Of a DNA stretch of 64,000 nt, positions 27,055 through 39,197 are shown in pieces (position 1 is the first letter of the stretch; the number at the start of each line of letters is the position of its first letter). The stretch comes from Flaccisagitta enflata. Its lineage: Eukaryota > Chaetognatha > Sagittoidea > Aphragmophora. The stretch is from assembly GCA_965153355.1 (NCBI GenBank), contig OZ231128.1:49910001-49974000 (forward strand), given 5' to 3'. Under the pieces are notes generated by a model. It did not search any database and was not told where the DNA came from. It worked only from the letters and a program-made list of their open reading frames with translations. The position numbers were made by a program, and so were the translations under genes.

Positions 27055-27125
27055 TTGGGCCGCAGCCCCAAAGCAGCCGATGTCACATATGGGGAAATTT
27101 CTCCTCCTTCCCGTATACCATGCCC
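27055..27125 (+). mobile_element. Family B remnant (left arm, second subfamily)
   Basis: TTTTTGGGCCGCAGCCCCAAAG and GCCGATGTCACATATGGGGAAATTTCTCCTCC match the arm of the B subfamily that reads GACCTATGCTTTCACACAGG elsewhere. A matching tail, CATCGGGTTCCGATAACCATC ... TTTTGCGACTATT, is at 27767-27812, so the element was probably split by the Tc1-like remnant between them. Confidence 0.6.
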
Positions 27126-27189
27126 CCTTCCCCTTTTGAAGACTACCTGTAGAATGATGCAATCTTAAAAAAAAGATTGGTGATGTTTG

Positions 27190-27545
27190 GAAACTTCATT
27201 GAATTTTCGAGCTAATGGCGCAAACCGCATTGTTTCAGGATCAGTCACTTAGAAATGACAGGGAAAACAAAATTGCTGCCTCAAGTAGAAAATGGCAAAA
27301 AAATTGTATTTCAGAATTTCATGGTCCCACGGCATGAAAGTGGTGTCAAGTTGGCATCAGATTGGCCTGGAATTAGTTCAGACCTCAATCCGATCAAATT
27401 ATGATTAAGTCTGATGAAGAATCTGCAATTGAAGCTGCATGTTTAGGCTCAAAAGAATCCTTCTCAAGGTGTAGAGGAGCATCACGCCGCCTCACCTTCA
27501 ATCACATAATGAAAGCATACCGAGGCTCATAAAAGCTTTAGTTTG
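27190..27545 (+). pseudogene. Tc1-like transposase C-terminal remnant
   Basis: Three pieces in different frames resemble the end of Tc1/mariner transposases: GMKVVSSW near 27332, DWPGISSDLNPIK at about 27358-27400 (the conserved WP-x-x-SPDLNPIE box) and ITPPHLQSHNESIPRLIKAL at about 27488-27540. The box normally ends in the third catalytic acidic residue; here it is Lys. Stops and frameshifts separate the pieces, so the copy is dead. Bases 27195-27300 resemble 47950-48040 of the nested element downstream. Confidence 0.7.
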
Positions 27546-27877
27546 TGTCCAGGGAAGTCTGTATACTAGTTATTTTACAGATGTTTATTGTATTTATTAA
27601 TGATTAAATGGACTTTATTTCATCTTGTCGCTATACTTTTCAGTAAGATAGTAAAACCCAAATACTAGCCTTGAGGGCCAAAGATGCTCTTCAAAGTAAA
27701 GGTCATCGGTTCATTTTGAGTCGTCGTCCCTCCCACCATCTTATTCCTAAATACATTAACTGAGAGGCATCGGGTTCCGATAACCATCCAACGATTTTGC
27801 GACTATTGTTTATAATATCATTGGAAATTTTTGGCTATTTGTCAAGAAAGAAGGTGAAGGTTGGTCGAAAAAGTTAG

Positions 27878-28101
27878 CTAAGATGAATTCCATAAATCAT
27901 CGTAATCTTTAATCTTTAATCTTTCGTCAAAATCTAAAATATGCCTTTCAAGTGAGTTATTCCGCCGAATCGGTTTACTGAGAATATATTTATTCTTGTC
28001 TGTGTCGGCAGTTTTAGATGAATGAGTAGAAAAAAGAAAATCTGGGCCAACCCCAGTTGGGAAAACCACTTGTTCAATTCTATTATGATAGGTGGAACAA
28101 A
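27878..28101 (-). CDS. Candidate terminal exon of unknown protein
   Basis: An acceptor-like TTTTGATTGACTCCAG precedes base 28101. The frame (phase 1) runs 73 codons to TAG, including QVVFPTGVGPDFLFSTHSSK and LERHILDFDERLKIKDYDD. The composition is charged and non-repetitive, unlike the surrounding junk frames. No family is recognised and no upstream exon was found. It could also be a retroelement fragment. Confidence 0.28.
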
Positions 28102-28264
28102 CTGGAGTCAATCAAAAGGAGGTTATTCAACCTGCGACACATCGACGCGACACATCAATTGTGAGCTAGTCAGAGCTTGTTAGTGAATGAATGAAAGACA
28201 TTTATTGTAAATGAAGCTTGTAAGTGGCTGAGCAGATACAAAAAAAGCCATAACTCCAACTAAA

Positions 28265-28269
<5 letters not shown>

Positions 28270-28298
<29 letters not shown>
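28270..28298. repeat. (GA)n short microsatellite
   Basis: About 28 bp of GA dinucleotides. Confidence 0.95.
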
Positions 28299-28301
<3 letters not shown>

Positions 28302-28425
28302 AAAATTAGATAAACAAATCCACACATGATCACCATTGCCATCATAACAACGATGAAGGTTTCTTCCAGGAAGTGAAACCGGTTTCATAACAAAGACAAC
28401 CGCAAAATCCAAACCAAAACTGTTA

Positions 28426-29198
28426 CACAGCCATCAATCTCGTTTGAAAAAATCTTTTAAGCTTTTTCTCAGAGATGCGTCAACTGAGTGATCTGAAATC
28501 AACTTTTGCTTAAAGAGCATTGATTGACGTTTTTGTGTCAAAATTTCATAGATTTTGGCCAAATATTTTTTATCTTATATCAATTCGAAGTATGAACAGT
28601 TTTGGGGGTAAATCATAGCCTATGACATAGGGAAAATGTTGTTTGACAAGGTAGTTCTTCTTTAAATTGGTCTCATGTGTTTACAGCTTGAGCTACAGAT
28701 GCCAAATTGGTCTCAAATGAAAGATAATTTGATATAGTTTTAGCTTTCAAAAAGAGGAACACAGTCTAAAACCTTTTTGTCATACTTTCTTTGAAAAAAT
28801 CCACAAATCAAAGGAATTTTGTTCAAAAAGTCGATTTCAAGGCAAGAAACTTACTCTGAATGCCAATTCATTAACCAACCAAAGAAAATGTGAAAAACTA
28901 CATCTAATTATCTTTCATTGGAGACCAATCTGGCATTTGTAGCTCTAACGGTTTAGAAATGAGAGCATTTTAAAGAAAGATACTCTTGTAAGCAATATTT
29001 CAATTTTGCTTTAGTTGGAAATAGCAAAACTACTTCAAATTGAGGCTGTAGACAAACTATTTAACCTAGACCAACGAAATTTTGACACAAAAAACATCAA
29101 ACATAGTACTTAAAGAGAAAATTGATTTCACATCATGAAACTGAAGCATTGAGACACAAAAGCTTAATACTATTTTTCAGTTGAGATTGATGACCCTG
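28426..29198. mobile_element. TA-flanked palindromic MITE (family I)
   Basis: The left end CACAGCCATCAATCTCG pairs with the right end (complement CAGGGTCATCAATCTCA). Long arms follow (28440-28760 against 28890-29185), for example GTGTCAAAATTTCATAG against its inverse near 29075. TA lies on both sides (28424-28425, 29199-29200). 773 bp, no transposase. Confidence 0.82.
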
Positions 29199-29200
29199 TA

Positions 29201-29757
29201 TTAAGGAAGTTCTCAGAAAGCAGATGAAATAAAGAAGAAGAAGAAGAATCATTAAACGACATGATATGACTGAAAGATCAAGACATCTGTTGCTTGTACC
29301 ATGCAATTTACGAGCACCTCACCTATCTTAAACGGTCTAATTTCAGTCTCGTGAATCTATCGGCACGCCTGATTGTGCGTTGGCTTATCAGATGTCCATC
29401 CTTTCTAAAATATACCCGCGGTGTTAGTTCAGAATCTCTTACATACAGTTGAATAGTGACATCAAAAACTTTGGCCTATTAAGCTGTTCAACATTCCGTC
29501 ACACTTTGTAAGGCTGGGCTCTTTGTTCCATCCCATAATGATAGATATCGAGGACGTCGAAATCCCCTTTTAAGTTATCTACCGACTCATTAGTTAAGGC
29601 ATCAATCGCAATTGTTTAAGGCCTGAAGACTTAACCCTCAGTCCTAGGTTGGGACATGAAGACACTGTGGGGTTTGTTCATGTGCTCGTTCCTAGAAAAA
29701 AGCATTGTCTCGTGATTCCTTCTGGTCATATGTTAAACCAGCCACACAAGGGCGATA
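29201..29757. other. Non-coding stretch
   Basis: No supported gene. A short (GAA)n tract is at 29235-29250. Confidence 0.4.
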
Positions 29758-30290
29758 TGTGGTCAGCGATACCCGTTGCCCTGCCTTGTAGGTGTTTGTA
29801 GGTGATAGTTAGTGGAGCAGCGGCCCCAAAGGAGATGATGTCCTGTAGAACACTGCGGGACTTTTGTTCGTTCGTTCATGTCTGCCGATGACCGATGATC
29901 AACTTGGATTTTGACATGGAGGCTTTGGTTTGAACATTATTGTTGGAACTTGAGCGTTAGGGCTGGGATTTGAGCTTTGACGCTGGGATTTAGGGCCTTG
30001 AGGCTGGGATTTGAGCCTTGCGCCAAGGATCTGAGCATCGAGGCTAGGATTTGAGCTTCAAGGCTGGGATTTGAGCCTTGAGGCTGGAATTTGAGCCTTG
30101 AGCCAAGGATCTGAGCCTTGAGGCTAGGATTTGAGCTTTATGGCTGGGATTTGAGCTTATGGCTGGGATTTGAGCTTTGACGCTGGGATTTGTGCCTCAG
30201 GGGGGGCGCATGAATGAACGGACCAACAAACATAAGTCCCCCTGTGTTCTACAGGACAACGTCCCCTTCAAAGCCCTCGTGAACCCTCAC
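29758..30290 (-). mobile_element. Family B element, copy 5
   Basis: The reversed tail GGTCAGCGATACCCGTTGCCC is at 29760. The first arm (GAGCAGCGGCCCCAAAGG, GATGTCCTGTAGAACAC) is at 29813-29870. A 20 bp minisatellite (TGAGGCTGGGATTTGAGCCT type, about 12 copies) fills 29940-30200. The second arm, CCCCTGTGTTCTACAGGACA, is at 30237-30260. The terminal hairpin on the right is decayed (AACGTCCCCTTC). Confidence 0.78.
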
Positions 30291-30600
30291 TGAGTAGTTA
30301 CAAAGCGCACCACTCCTAGTTTCTCATTAAACCTATTCTGAAAAAAAAACCTTCATCCTCAATGTACCCCAAAAAGAAAACTGCTTTCCAAAAGTAGTAA
30401 AGGGCAGTGATATCGGTTCTTTTTTGCATTCTTTGGTTTCATATTATGGCTTAACGTGCAGATGTGCTAACATCGTACGGAGAGTGCTTATGTTCTAAGC
30501 TATGCTTTGTGGTAGTGTGCTTATATAAAATCACAATGGAGCATATCACTTTTTTAAGGCATGACATTCATCGTCATCATCATCTCGCCAATTGTTTCCA

Positions 30601-30780
30601 TCATGCATTTTTGTAGAACAAATGTTTGCAAGAGAGCACCATGCCAACGTCCCGTTTCAGAAATAATTCCGTCGCTCGTTTGTGTGATGAACGGTTAATG
30701 TCTGGTCCATTATCATCTTCTCTTGAACAAGACCCAAAGCATTTCATCTTATTGAATAAAACCTGTTTGGCCACGGATGT
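30601..30780 (-). CDS. Candidate terminal exon of unknown protein, weak
   Basis: Following an AG (AATATTCAG) the phase-0 frame TSVAKQVLFNKMKCFGSCSR continues for 59 codons to TGA, with SSHKRATELFLKRDVGMVLS further on. Composition is protein-like, but the acceptor has a poor pyrimidine tract and no family is recognised. Confidence 0.2.
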   Translation of the reverse strand, partial: TSVAKQVLFNKMKCFGSCSREDDNGPDINRSSHKRATELFLKRDVGMVLSCKHLFYKNA

Positions 30781-30893
30781 CTGAATATTCCTCGCCGGTA
30801 GACAGTAAAATTTCAACAAAATCGAAATAATGATGATGACACCAGAACAAAGGGAAATAAAGAACAAAGACCTGTGCTATCTTGAGACGGAAT

Positions 30894-30894
<1 letters not shown>

Positions 30895-30942
<48 letters not shown>
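30895..30942. repeat. (TG)n-(AG)n compound microsatellite
   Basis: Six TG units pass into about 17 AG units. Confidence 0.97.
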
Positions 30943-30945
<3 letters not shown>

Positions 30946-31496
30946 AAGGTGCGGAGGAGCTAAAACCAGTTGAGTTCGAGGTCGAGCGAGCGTCAAATCA
31001 TATTTAGGACAATTAAGTGCATTAATAATCAAGCAGCATGACAATTTGAAAGGTGTGGGTGTCAATCGAGATATAAGATCGGGTGCATCTTAGGGTGTGG
31101 GAGTAAGAACCAAAAAAAGAAAAAAGAAGAGAAGATAAGAGAGAAAGATGCGCTGCTCTCGCAGTTTGGTTATGTCATCGATACTTTTATTTTTTACTCA
31201 AATTCATTTTCCATTTTTGAATATATTCGAAGAGATAGACATTCGAAGATATTAGTCTATCGCACTTATTCTCAAAGCGGAAATAAATCTACGAGTACGA
31301 GGATGAGAAAACCAAGGAGAAAATATTCGATGAATGTGTCTTTCAAAAAAGTCAGAAGCATGAAAAGCTGCTTCTAGAAACAGCGGTATCTTAAAACTGT
31401 AAATAGATACGACAGCAAACGTAGCTTATAAATTCTTGATGTCTTTGAAGGTTTCGTTGACAGAATAGTACTTGAAGTTCATGATTGTCCAATTAC

Positions 31497-31845
31497 CTTG
31501 CCCGTCTATCCGTCCGTCCGTCCGTCACATTTTTGCATTTCTGCTCAACCGCGACTGGATTGCCGTGAATCCTACCTTGTTAGTCGCGTACACACCACCA
31601 AATGACCCCATGACGGTCAGTATGTCTGTCCGTTGTTTCAATGCTCTGTCGGGTCGTCGGTCCGTCAGTCCGTCAGTCCGTCAGTCCGTCAGTCCGTTGC
31701 TCAATTGGTCAGTAACACTGCTTTTTCGGCGTTTAAATGCATTCATTGCATCACTACCCTTTCCCAAATGCCTGGTTGGCCAATTTCATCACTGCTCCTG
31801 CCCACTGATACGCGACTTGGGGATCCATGTATCCGGACGTGTTTC
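31497..31845 (+). mobile_element. Family A elements, tandem pair
   Basis: A truncated copy ((CCGT)n at 31506-31525, CGCGACTGGATTGCCGTG, CTACCTTGTT) ends exactly where a second begins: TTAGTCGCGTACACACC at 31578, (CAGTCCGT)n, AACACTGCTTTTTCGGCG, ACTGCTCCTGCCCACTGA, GTATCCGGACGTGTTT at about 31845. The shared TTGTTAGTCGCG junction suggests insertion into, or tandem growth at, the CTTGTT end. Confidence 0.75.
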
Positions 31846-31945
31846 CCTATCTATGTCATTACTGGTGACTATGTCATATGATGATTATATGGACTCCCGT
31901 TGTTCTCCCTCATTTTTCAATATTTGTTAATATCCCTATTTCAAA

Positions 31946-32191
31946 TACCGTATCTCCTCGAATTAGCGCCCGGGCGCTTTCAAAATTGAAGAATGACATT
32001 GCTTGTTTTACCTTCTAATTAGCGCCTCCTGTAGCATAACAGACAAAGGATAAAATACTGAAAAAAAAGAATGAAACAAAGGATTTAGATTAGGAAAAAG
32101 ATAAAAATCCACACATAAAGTCAGAAAGATAGAAAATTTGATGAGGAGCTGTATATTTGCAATGTGTATCTGTAAAAGAGGAAATACGGTA
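31946..32191. mobile_element. Small MITE with TACCGTATCTCCTC ends
   Basis: TACCGTATCTCCTCG at the left pairs with GAGGAAATACGGTA at the right (one mismatch). AATTAGCGCCCGGGCGCTTT and CTAATTAGCGCCTCCTG lie inside. 246 bp, no ORF of note. Confidence 0.7.
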
Positions 32192-33229
32192 ATTTGTTTT
32201 TCGCTTCTTTTTTTGCGAACCTTGGTTAATCCTCTTCTAATCACCCGAGTCATTTCGCCAATTCTGTCCATCCGTCACCCGATGATTTCGTCTACTTTTG
32301 CGTCTATTGGGTGATCCCGCCGCCGTTGGTTTACTTATCCCGAACCTCATTATTGGCTAAATGCTGAGGCACGGAGGAACTTCATTATCGATTCCGCGAT
32401 TTTCCCCCTTCTTTCTCATCGCACTGTGGTGCAAAGAGTGTTAGAATGAACATGCTTTCTCATCGTACTGTGGTTCAAAGAGTGTTAGAATAAACATGCT
32501 TTTCGTGGTCGTTCAATTCTGTTCAGATAAGTTAATCAAGTTTTTTTTTTTCAATTTCCTTGTTGCTCTTTTTGTTTTTTGATGGTAACATGATAAGCTA
32601 CATCATATACACACATTTAATTGGTGGTATCATTATTAGCTATATTGTAAGACATGTGGTTAGCATGATTAGCTTCATCGAAAGACACGCACATTTTCAA
32701 TTAACTGCATTGAGTTTGAAAGAAAACACATACACACAAACTATATAATTCCCAACGTAGAATACGAAAAGATTTCTCAAATTTAAAGGATGGATTGGAT
32801 GAGGTTGGCAGAGAAAATAATGATCCAAATTACATGATAGCTCGGTTCATTTGAGGCTTTTAAATCCCGATTATCATGTAAGCTCATTAAAGTGAGTTTT
32901 GTTGAGAGAAATAATTTGAATAAATGACAGCAACTTTCTTATGTCTAAAAGATGGTACCAGATGGTAAAAAACGTAATGATAAAATGTATAATGTATAAT
33001 CGACATGAATTGTTTTACAAGCCTCAGGTGTCTTTCATATAATCTAACCTGTTTGAGTTGAGGTTTGATCAACATAAAACGGGTTGTGCGTACGCAACTT
33101 TTTTATTCTTTATTAAGCAGACTTAACTTTGTTAACTTCTAACCAATTCAGCTTTGCTAAGTGTGTGGGTGTATAATTACATGCCTTAGACCGAGTTTTA
33201 CACGTTGGAAACCAACTTTATATTTACAA
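32192..33229. other. Non-coding stretch
   Basis: AT-rich, with a near-duplicated 60 bp segment at 32412-32500 (TTTCTCATCGCACTGTGGTG / TTTCTCATCGTACTGTGGTT, both followed by CAAAGAGTGTTAGAAT). No gene. Confidence 0.5.
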
Positions 33230-33231
33230 TA

Positions 33232-33828
33232 ACAGGGTGTGCAAAATTATCCGGACTGGGCAGTTACTTTTTTTGAAAACCCTTTTGGAAAGCTGATTTT
33301 TTAAAGCATAAGGGGTAAATGTGAAAATGTATCCTTATTAGCATTCAAAACCAAAATTCACAATCAAATAAAAAGTCAGAAATAAAACTTTTCAGGTAAA
33401 TTTTACTCAGAGATAAAATACTCCGAAAAAAGATTTATTGAAAAAAACTGAAATTCAGTTGTTAGTTTTTCTTGCCCTTTAGGCTTAGTTAATTTGCTTT
33501 CATGAGCTCCATTGATGTTGATTTAACATACCTCCCTCAGCGTAGTGTGTAACAAGCCAAGAAAGTCACTATGGAGTAGTTACAAAAACAAGAATCTATA
33601 ATTATGTGACCTATTTTACCTATAAAATAAAATCATGTCAAAATCAAAATCTTTGGTTCAAATCATTTAACTCCTATAGTGACAAGGGATTTAGAAAAGA
33701 CCTGCAATCAATTCTAGTTTCTTGTATGACTATCTTGGGTACTCTGGCTCAAATTTCATAGTGTAGGGTCACTTTTAAGTATGGTTTTCTCTATATAGAG
33801 CAAGTCCGGATAATTTTGCACACCCTGT
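33232..33828. mobile_element. TA-flanked MITE (family C), copy 2
   Basis: Ends ACAGGGTGTGCAAAATTATC and GATAATTTTGCACACCCTGT, TA at 33230-33231 and 33829-33830. 597 bp, reverse orientation relative to copy 1: the block TGGGTACTCTGGCTCAAATT lies near the right end here and its complement near the left end at 17510. Confidence 0.88.
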
Positions 33829-33874
33829 TACGCGACCTTATCTTTCCCTCAAATCAGGATAGGATGTGCCTAAG

Positions 33875-34052
<178 letters not shown>

Positions 34053-34180
34053 TAGTCCCTGCGACCCTGCCTTTCACTCTTCCTCTCATTCATGACAACT
34101 GATAACGAAATTGATGCCACAAAATGACTTCTTGCGGGCAAATTAGCAAAATCGACCAACGTTGCAGAATCACGGTGGTC

Positions 34181-34212
<32 letters not shown>
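34181..34212. repeat. (AG)n microsatellite
   Basis: About 30 bp of AG, complementary to the (CT)n tract 130 bp to its left. Confidence 0.97.
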
Positions 34213-34349
34213 CCTCTTTCGTGCGACGAAGGACGGTAATTTCACTTATTAGAAATGGCCAAGACCAGATGCCAAAGAACAGATGCCGAACTGAAGCAGA
34301 TGCCAGAGAGTCGCCGCTCACTTATACAAATCTGCGTGAATCAGCTATT

Positions 34350-35158
<809 letters not shown>

Positions 35159-35355
35159 GTTTTTCCTCGTTTTTTTTTTCAAGCAAAGTGACCTGTGTCG
35201 GTTACTACCTCGAGCTCGACCCATCAAATTGTTCCGATGCTGATAGTGAGCACTGAGAACGGCAGCACTTAAAAGAAGTCTAGTTGCACGCAGTAGAAGT
35301 CCGTCAATCTGTTAGCCATTTGCATTAACACGTTCAGTTATTTCTATATCGACTA

Positions 35356-36342
35356 CAGTATGATTTTTTTCAAATGAGACAAAAGATGACGGCATAAATC
35401 CTGAACGAATCAACATAATCAAATTCTGAAAAAAACGCCTGAAAGAGTAGGTTAATGCATTTATTCATGCCAAATTTCAGCATTCCGACTCAAATAGTTT
35501 AGCCTCAATTGCTTTTTGAAGTCAAACTATGAATCATCCGAAATAACTTTTTTTTAACTATGGCAAAAGAAAAAAAGTGAACTACTTGTTTGTCAGTGTT
35601 TAACATCCAAGCAATGAGAAAAACATAGCAAAATCTATGACCATTTTGAAGCTCTGCGAAAGATCTTTCAAATGAGACCTTGCTGGATGTCCCAGCTCTA
35701 TCCGTTTAGAAATGGCATTAGGATGAAGACAGGTAGTCAAGAATGTGGAATTTCACTATGTGATTTTCATGGGTTATCTTTATTCTAACATAAAAATCAA
35801 ACACATTGAGTCAAAAATTTGTTCTTGGTGGCATTTTAAAGAAAATTTGAAGCTCTTTAATTTGCTCATGGATAACAAGAAGCTAAGACAATCCTGAGTT
35901 GCATCATTGGAAAAACGAAAAGACTAAAATTGCTCATTGAAAAAAAATCGAAATGATCAATTTTTTCAATCAGCGATTTTTTTCTTCAAACCTTTGCCAT
36001 TTCTAAATGAATAAAGCGACAATTATCATCAATGTCGCGTTTGGAAAAATTTTCACAGAGCTTTCAAACAGCCATGGATTTTCTATGGTTCAGGTCCTTG
36101 GTTAAGCCAAATTTAGCAAAACAAAGTGTTTGCCTTTTTTCTTTGCCATAGGAGTAGGAAGAAATTGATATCTTCACTTTAAATGTAAATTGAAGCTAAA
36201 CTACTTGAGACGGAATGCTAAAATTTGGCATGAATAAATGCATTAACCTACTCTTTCAGGCGTTTTTTTCAGAATTTGATTATGTTGATTCATTTAGGAT
36301 TTATGCCGTCATCTTTTGTCTCATTTGAAAAAAATCATACTG
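35356..36342. mobile_element. TA-flanked palindromic MITE (family F), copy 1
   Basis: The left end CAGTATGATTTTTTTCAAAT mirrors the right end (ATTTGAAAAAAATCATACTG). The outer 170 bp pair almost perfectly, including GATGACGGCATAAATCC and TTAATGCATTTATTCATGCC. TA lies on both sides. The 987 bp interior is largely palindromic and non-coding. Its block at 35560-35640 matches DNA flanking the innermost element at 46.9-47.7 kb. Confidence 0.87.
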
Positions 36343-36463
36343 TATATGGCAGCTTCACTATAAGGCATTAATTTGCCTGTTCTCTGAACATGTGCTCAAA
36401 TAACACTTAACTGAGCAAGTACTTTTAAGTCTCCCTTAGTCATCACAAAATTCAGACTCGTCT

Positions 36464-36498
36464 AGTGTAGTGTAGTGTAGTGTAGTGTAGTGTAGTAT
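36464..36498. repeat. (TGTAG)n pentanucleotide repeat
   Basis: Seven perfect GTGTA/TGTAG units. Confidence 0.97.
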
Positions 36499-36749
36499 TG
36501 TCAACTATATTGTGCAATTTAGCCTATTTTCATACCAAGTTATTGCTTTCATGGTTCAAATTTTGGGGCAATTCAACGGAGAGCACCGCTCGCCATACAC
36601 GTCTCAAACGACTATACACTATGCTTTCTCTCTCGGCCTTTCCCTTTCCCCTCTCTCGATCAATCGACCACCTCTGACTAATTTTGGACCCAGACGATCA
36701 TCATATTTGGATCCTGGAGGCTCACGTGAATATCAATGCGTTTTTATTA

Positions 36750-36860
36750 GTCGCGCGCTACGCGACTCTACACATCGCTATGTCAGTCCGTCGGTCGGTT
36801 GGTCGGTCGGTCGGTCGGTCGCGGTTGGTCGGTTGGTCCCCTTTTGGGCAGGGGGGGGAA
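36750..36860 (+). mobile_element. Family A start followed by a truncated B arm
   Basis: AGTCGCGCGCTACGCGACTC, ACATCGCTATGTCAG, (GGTC)n and GGTCCCCTTTT lead into GGGCAGGGGGGGG at 36844, which looks like the first bases of a B arm. The junction is at the same A position as in the copy at 4611, but the B element is cut off at once. Confidence 0.6.
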
Positions 36861-37286
36861 TAGAATCAAAGGGTTTGGAGATGGGGAAAAAATCATAAGC
36901 TAGAGAAGAAGAAAAAATAAATTTTTTGAAGATTTAACACTTTTAGTACACTCTTTTTTTTTAAGAACCTAGTTTATAGGACATCAAGGCTTGGAATAGC
37001 TCCAAAATTAAGAACATCTTAAAAACATGCAAAGGTTTTAATTCTTGTGAAAAATAATTTGCTTACAATAATGTCTAAAGAACATTTAAAAAACACTTGA
37101 ATCTTATTATAATTGAAACAATACTTAATAATTTTTAAATAAATTTCATGAAAATATCCCCAGACTTTAATGATTGGCATTTGTTTTAACAATATTTGAT
37201 AAAAATATATTTAGTATAATTGAGTAAAAGTATGCTTTGAGGTTTCCTATAGTTTATATATATTATTTGAAATTAAGAATGCTTTA
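36861..37286. other. AT-rich stretch
   Basis: No gene, no paired repeats seen. Confidence 0.4.
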
Positions 37287-37425
37287 AACAAGGCCGGATA
37301 CACGGCTACCGAAGTTGCGTGCGGGTGGGCAGGGGCCATATTTGAGGTCACCAGACCATTTGGGCAGGAGCAGTGAGGTCAAATAAAAAAAAATAAAATG
37401 TGACCGACCGACCAACGAGATATAT
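37287..37425 (-). mobile_element. Family A element, 3' portion (reverse)
   Basis: AACAAGGCCGGATACACGGC, GTGCGGGTGGGCAGGGGC, GGGCAGGAGCAGTGAGGTC, then GACCGACCGACC. The palindromic start is missing; the GTTAATTAAC minisatellite follows. Confidence 0.72.
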
Positions 37426-37444
37426 CGTGAGCGATTCACCCTGC

Positions 37445-37593
37445 GTTAATTAACGGCACATTAACGCCTCTAATAAACAAAATTGTTAATAAAAGGCAAA
37501 AAAGTACCATTAATTAACGGTAGTTTTTATGCTGTTAATTAACACATAAAAAACAGCCGTTAATTAACAGTATATAGGTACCAGTTAATTAAC
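37445..37593. repeat. Palindromic GTTAATTAAC minisatellite, 25 bp period
   Basis: GTTAATTAAC (or ATTAATTAAC) occurs at 37445, 37509, 37534, 37559 and 37584; the last four are exactly 25 bp apart. Each core is itself a perfect 10 bp palindrome. Related sequence (CTGTTGATTAACAC, CTATATAGGTACCA) lies at 54888-54925. Confidence 0.85.
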
Positions 37594-37663
37594 AGGGTAA
37601 AATTGCCTATTTCTAACATGTCAAAAATGAAAAAAATCATTAAATAGATCAGTTTTTGTTGTT

Positions 37664-37975
37664 AGTCGCGTGCACGCGACTCTACAACCCGCTCCGTCGG
37701 TCGGTCTGTCCGTCGGTCCGTCGGTCCGTCGGTAACACTTAGCTTTTTGCGTCGTTTTTGGTCATTTTGGGTTGTCTGGGGTTATTTTGAGTCATGTTTT
37801 TGTTGTTTTTGGTCATTTTTGGTTGCAATTAGTCATTTTTGGTCGCTTTTAGATCATTACGTCACTTTGTTCATTAAGTCATTTTATTATTGCGTTTTTG
37901 GGCATTTCGTGAGTTTTAAGTCATTTTGGGTCATTTAGGGACATTTCAGGTCATTTTGGTCATTTAACATGGTTT
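37664..37975 (+). mobile_element. Family A element with expanded GGTCATTTT block
   Basis: Perfect AGTCGCGTGCACGCGACT palindrome at 37664-37681, CTACAACCCGCTCCG, (GGTC/CGTC)n, AACACTTAGCTTTTTGCGTCG, then about 230 bp of GGTCATTTTGGGT-type 10-12 bp repeats. The CCGGCCTTGTT end is absent; a B element follows. Confidence 0.8.
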
Positions 37976-38560
37976 TGAGCAGCGACGAAGGGCCGATGAC
38001 CTATCTTCTTTCACACATATGGAAACTTTCTCCTTCTCCTTCATTACTTCTCCTTCTCCTTCTTCTTCTCCGTCCCCCTTCCAGGCCCAAATCCTAATCT
38101 CGAGACCCAAATCCTAGCTTCAAGCCTCAAATCCCCGCTTTGAAGCTCAAATCCCCGCTTTGAAGCTCAAATCCCAGCCTTGAGGCTCAAATCCCAGTCT
38201 CTAGGCTAAAATCCAAGCCTCGAGGCTCAAATCCCAGCCCTGAGGCTCAAATCCCAGTCTCAAGGCACAAATCCCAGCTTTGAAGCTCAAATCCCAGCCT
38301 CAAAGCTCAAATCCCACCCATAAAGCTCAAATCCTAGCCTCAAAGCTCAAATCTCAGTCTCAAAGCTCAAATCCCAGCCTCAAAGCTCAAATTCCAGCCT
38401 CAAGGCCCTAATCTAAGCCTCAAGGCCTCAATTGCAGCCTCCAGGCCCTAGGTCCATCCTTGAGGCTAAAATAAAAACAGCACTGGGTCATCGGCCCCTT
38501 CAGGGCACTGCCTCTAACCCATCTCACACTCATAGAGACAGCAGGTACCGCTGACCATCT
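37976..38560 (+). mobile_element. Family B element, copy 6
   Basis: Left arm GAGCAGCGACGAAGGGCCGA, TGACCTATCTTCTTTCACAC; a long minisatellite (CTCAAATCCCAGCCTCAAAG type, about 18 units) at 38090-38470; right arm GGGTCATCGGCCCCTTCAGGG; tail CAGCAGGTACCGCTGACCATC ends near 38560, directly before the next copy. Confidence 0.82.
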
Positions 38561-38562
38561 TT

Positions 38563-39182
38563 GGGCAGCGGCCCCAAGGGCCGATGTCCTGTAGAACACA
38601 GAGGGAATTTCAGGCGTCCGTCCGTCCACTCCGTCCGTCCCCCGGGTTGGCCATCGAGGCCTCATAATCCCCTCCTCTCAGGCTGATTTTATGCCCTCAA
38701 GGCCTCAGCCCTCAAATTAGCCCTCCAGGCCTCAAATTAGCCCTCAAGGCCTCAAATCAGCTCTCCGGGCCTCCCGTCAGCTCTCCGGGCCTCAAATCAG
38801 CTCTCCAGGCCTCAAATCAGCTCTCTAGGCATCAAATCAGCTCTCCAGGCCTCAAATCCGCTCTCCAGACCTCAAATCAGCATTCCAGGCCCCAAATCAG
38901 CCCTCCAGGCCTCAAATCTGCCCCCAAGGCCTAAGGCCTTCCCCAGACAGAAATCTTCTCTTCAGGCATAAATCTTCCCCCAGACCTCAAACCCCGCCTC
39001 AGCAATAAGTCCTCTTAGGCCTCATATATTCCCCACAGGACGTCTGGAAATTCACCCTTGTCCTACAGGACATCCCGGCCCCTTCAGGACCGCTGCCCTG
39101 CTCTCACTTCACGTCTTTTCTTGATCACCCCAAGCAGGGCATCGGGTGCCGCTGACCATGTGCGATCCTTGGATGACTAGTT
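38563..39182 (+). mobile_element. Family B element, copy 7
   Basis: Left arm TTTGGGCAGCGGCCCCAAGG, GATGTCCTGTAGAACAC; minisatellite CCTCAAATCAGCTCTCCAGG type at 38650-38930; right arm TTGTCCTACAGGACATCCCG to GACCGCTGCCC; tail GCAGGGCATCGGGTGCCGCTG, CATGTGCGATCCTTGGATGAC, ending TAGTTTT. Confidence 0.85.
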
Positions 39183-39197
39183 TTCCTTTCTTTCCTT

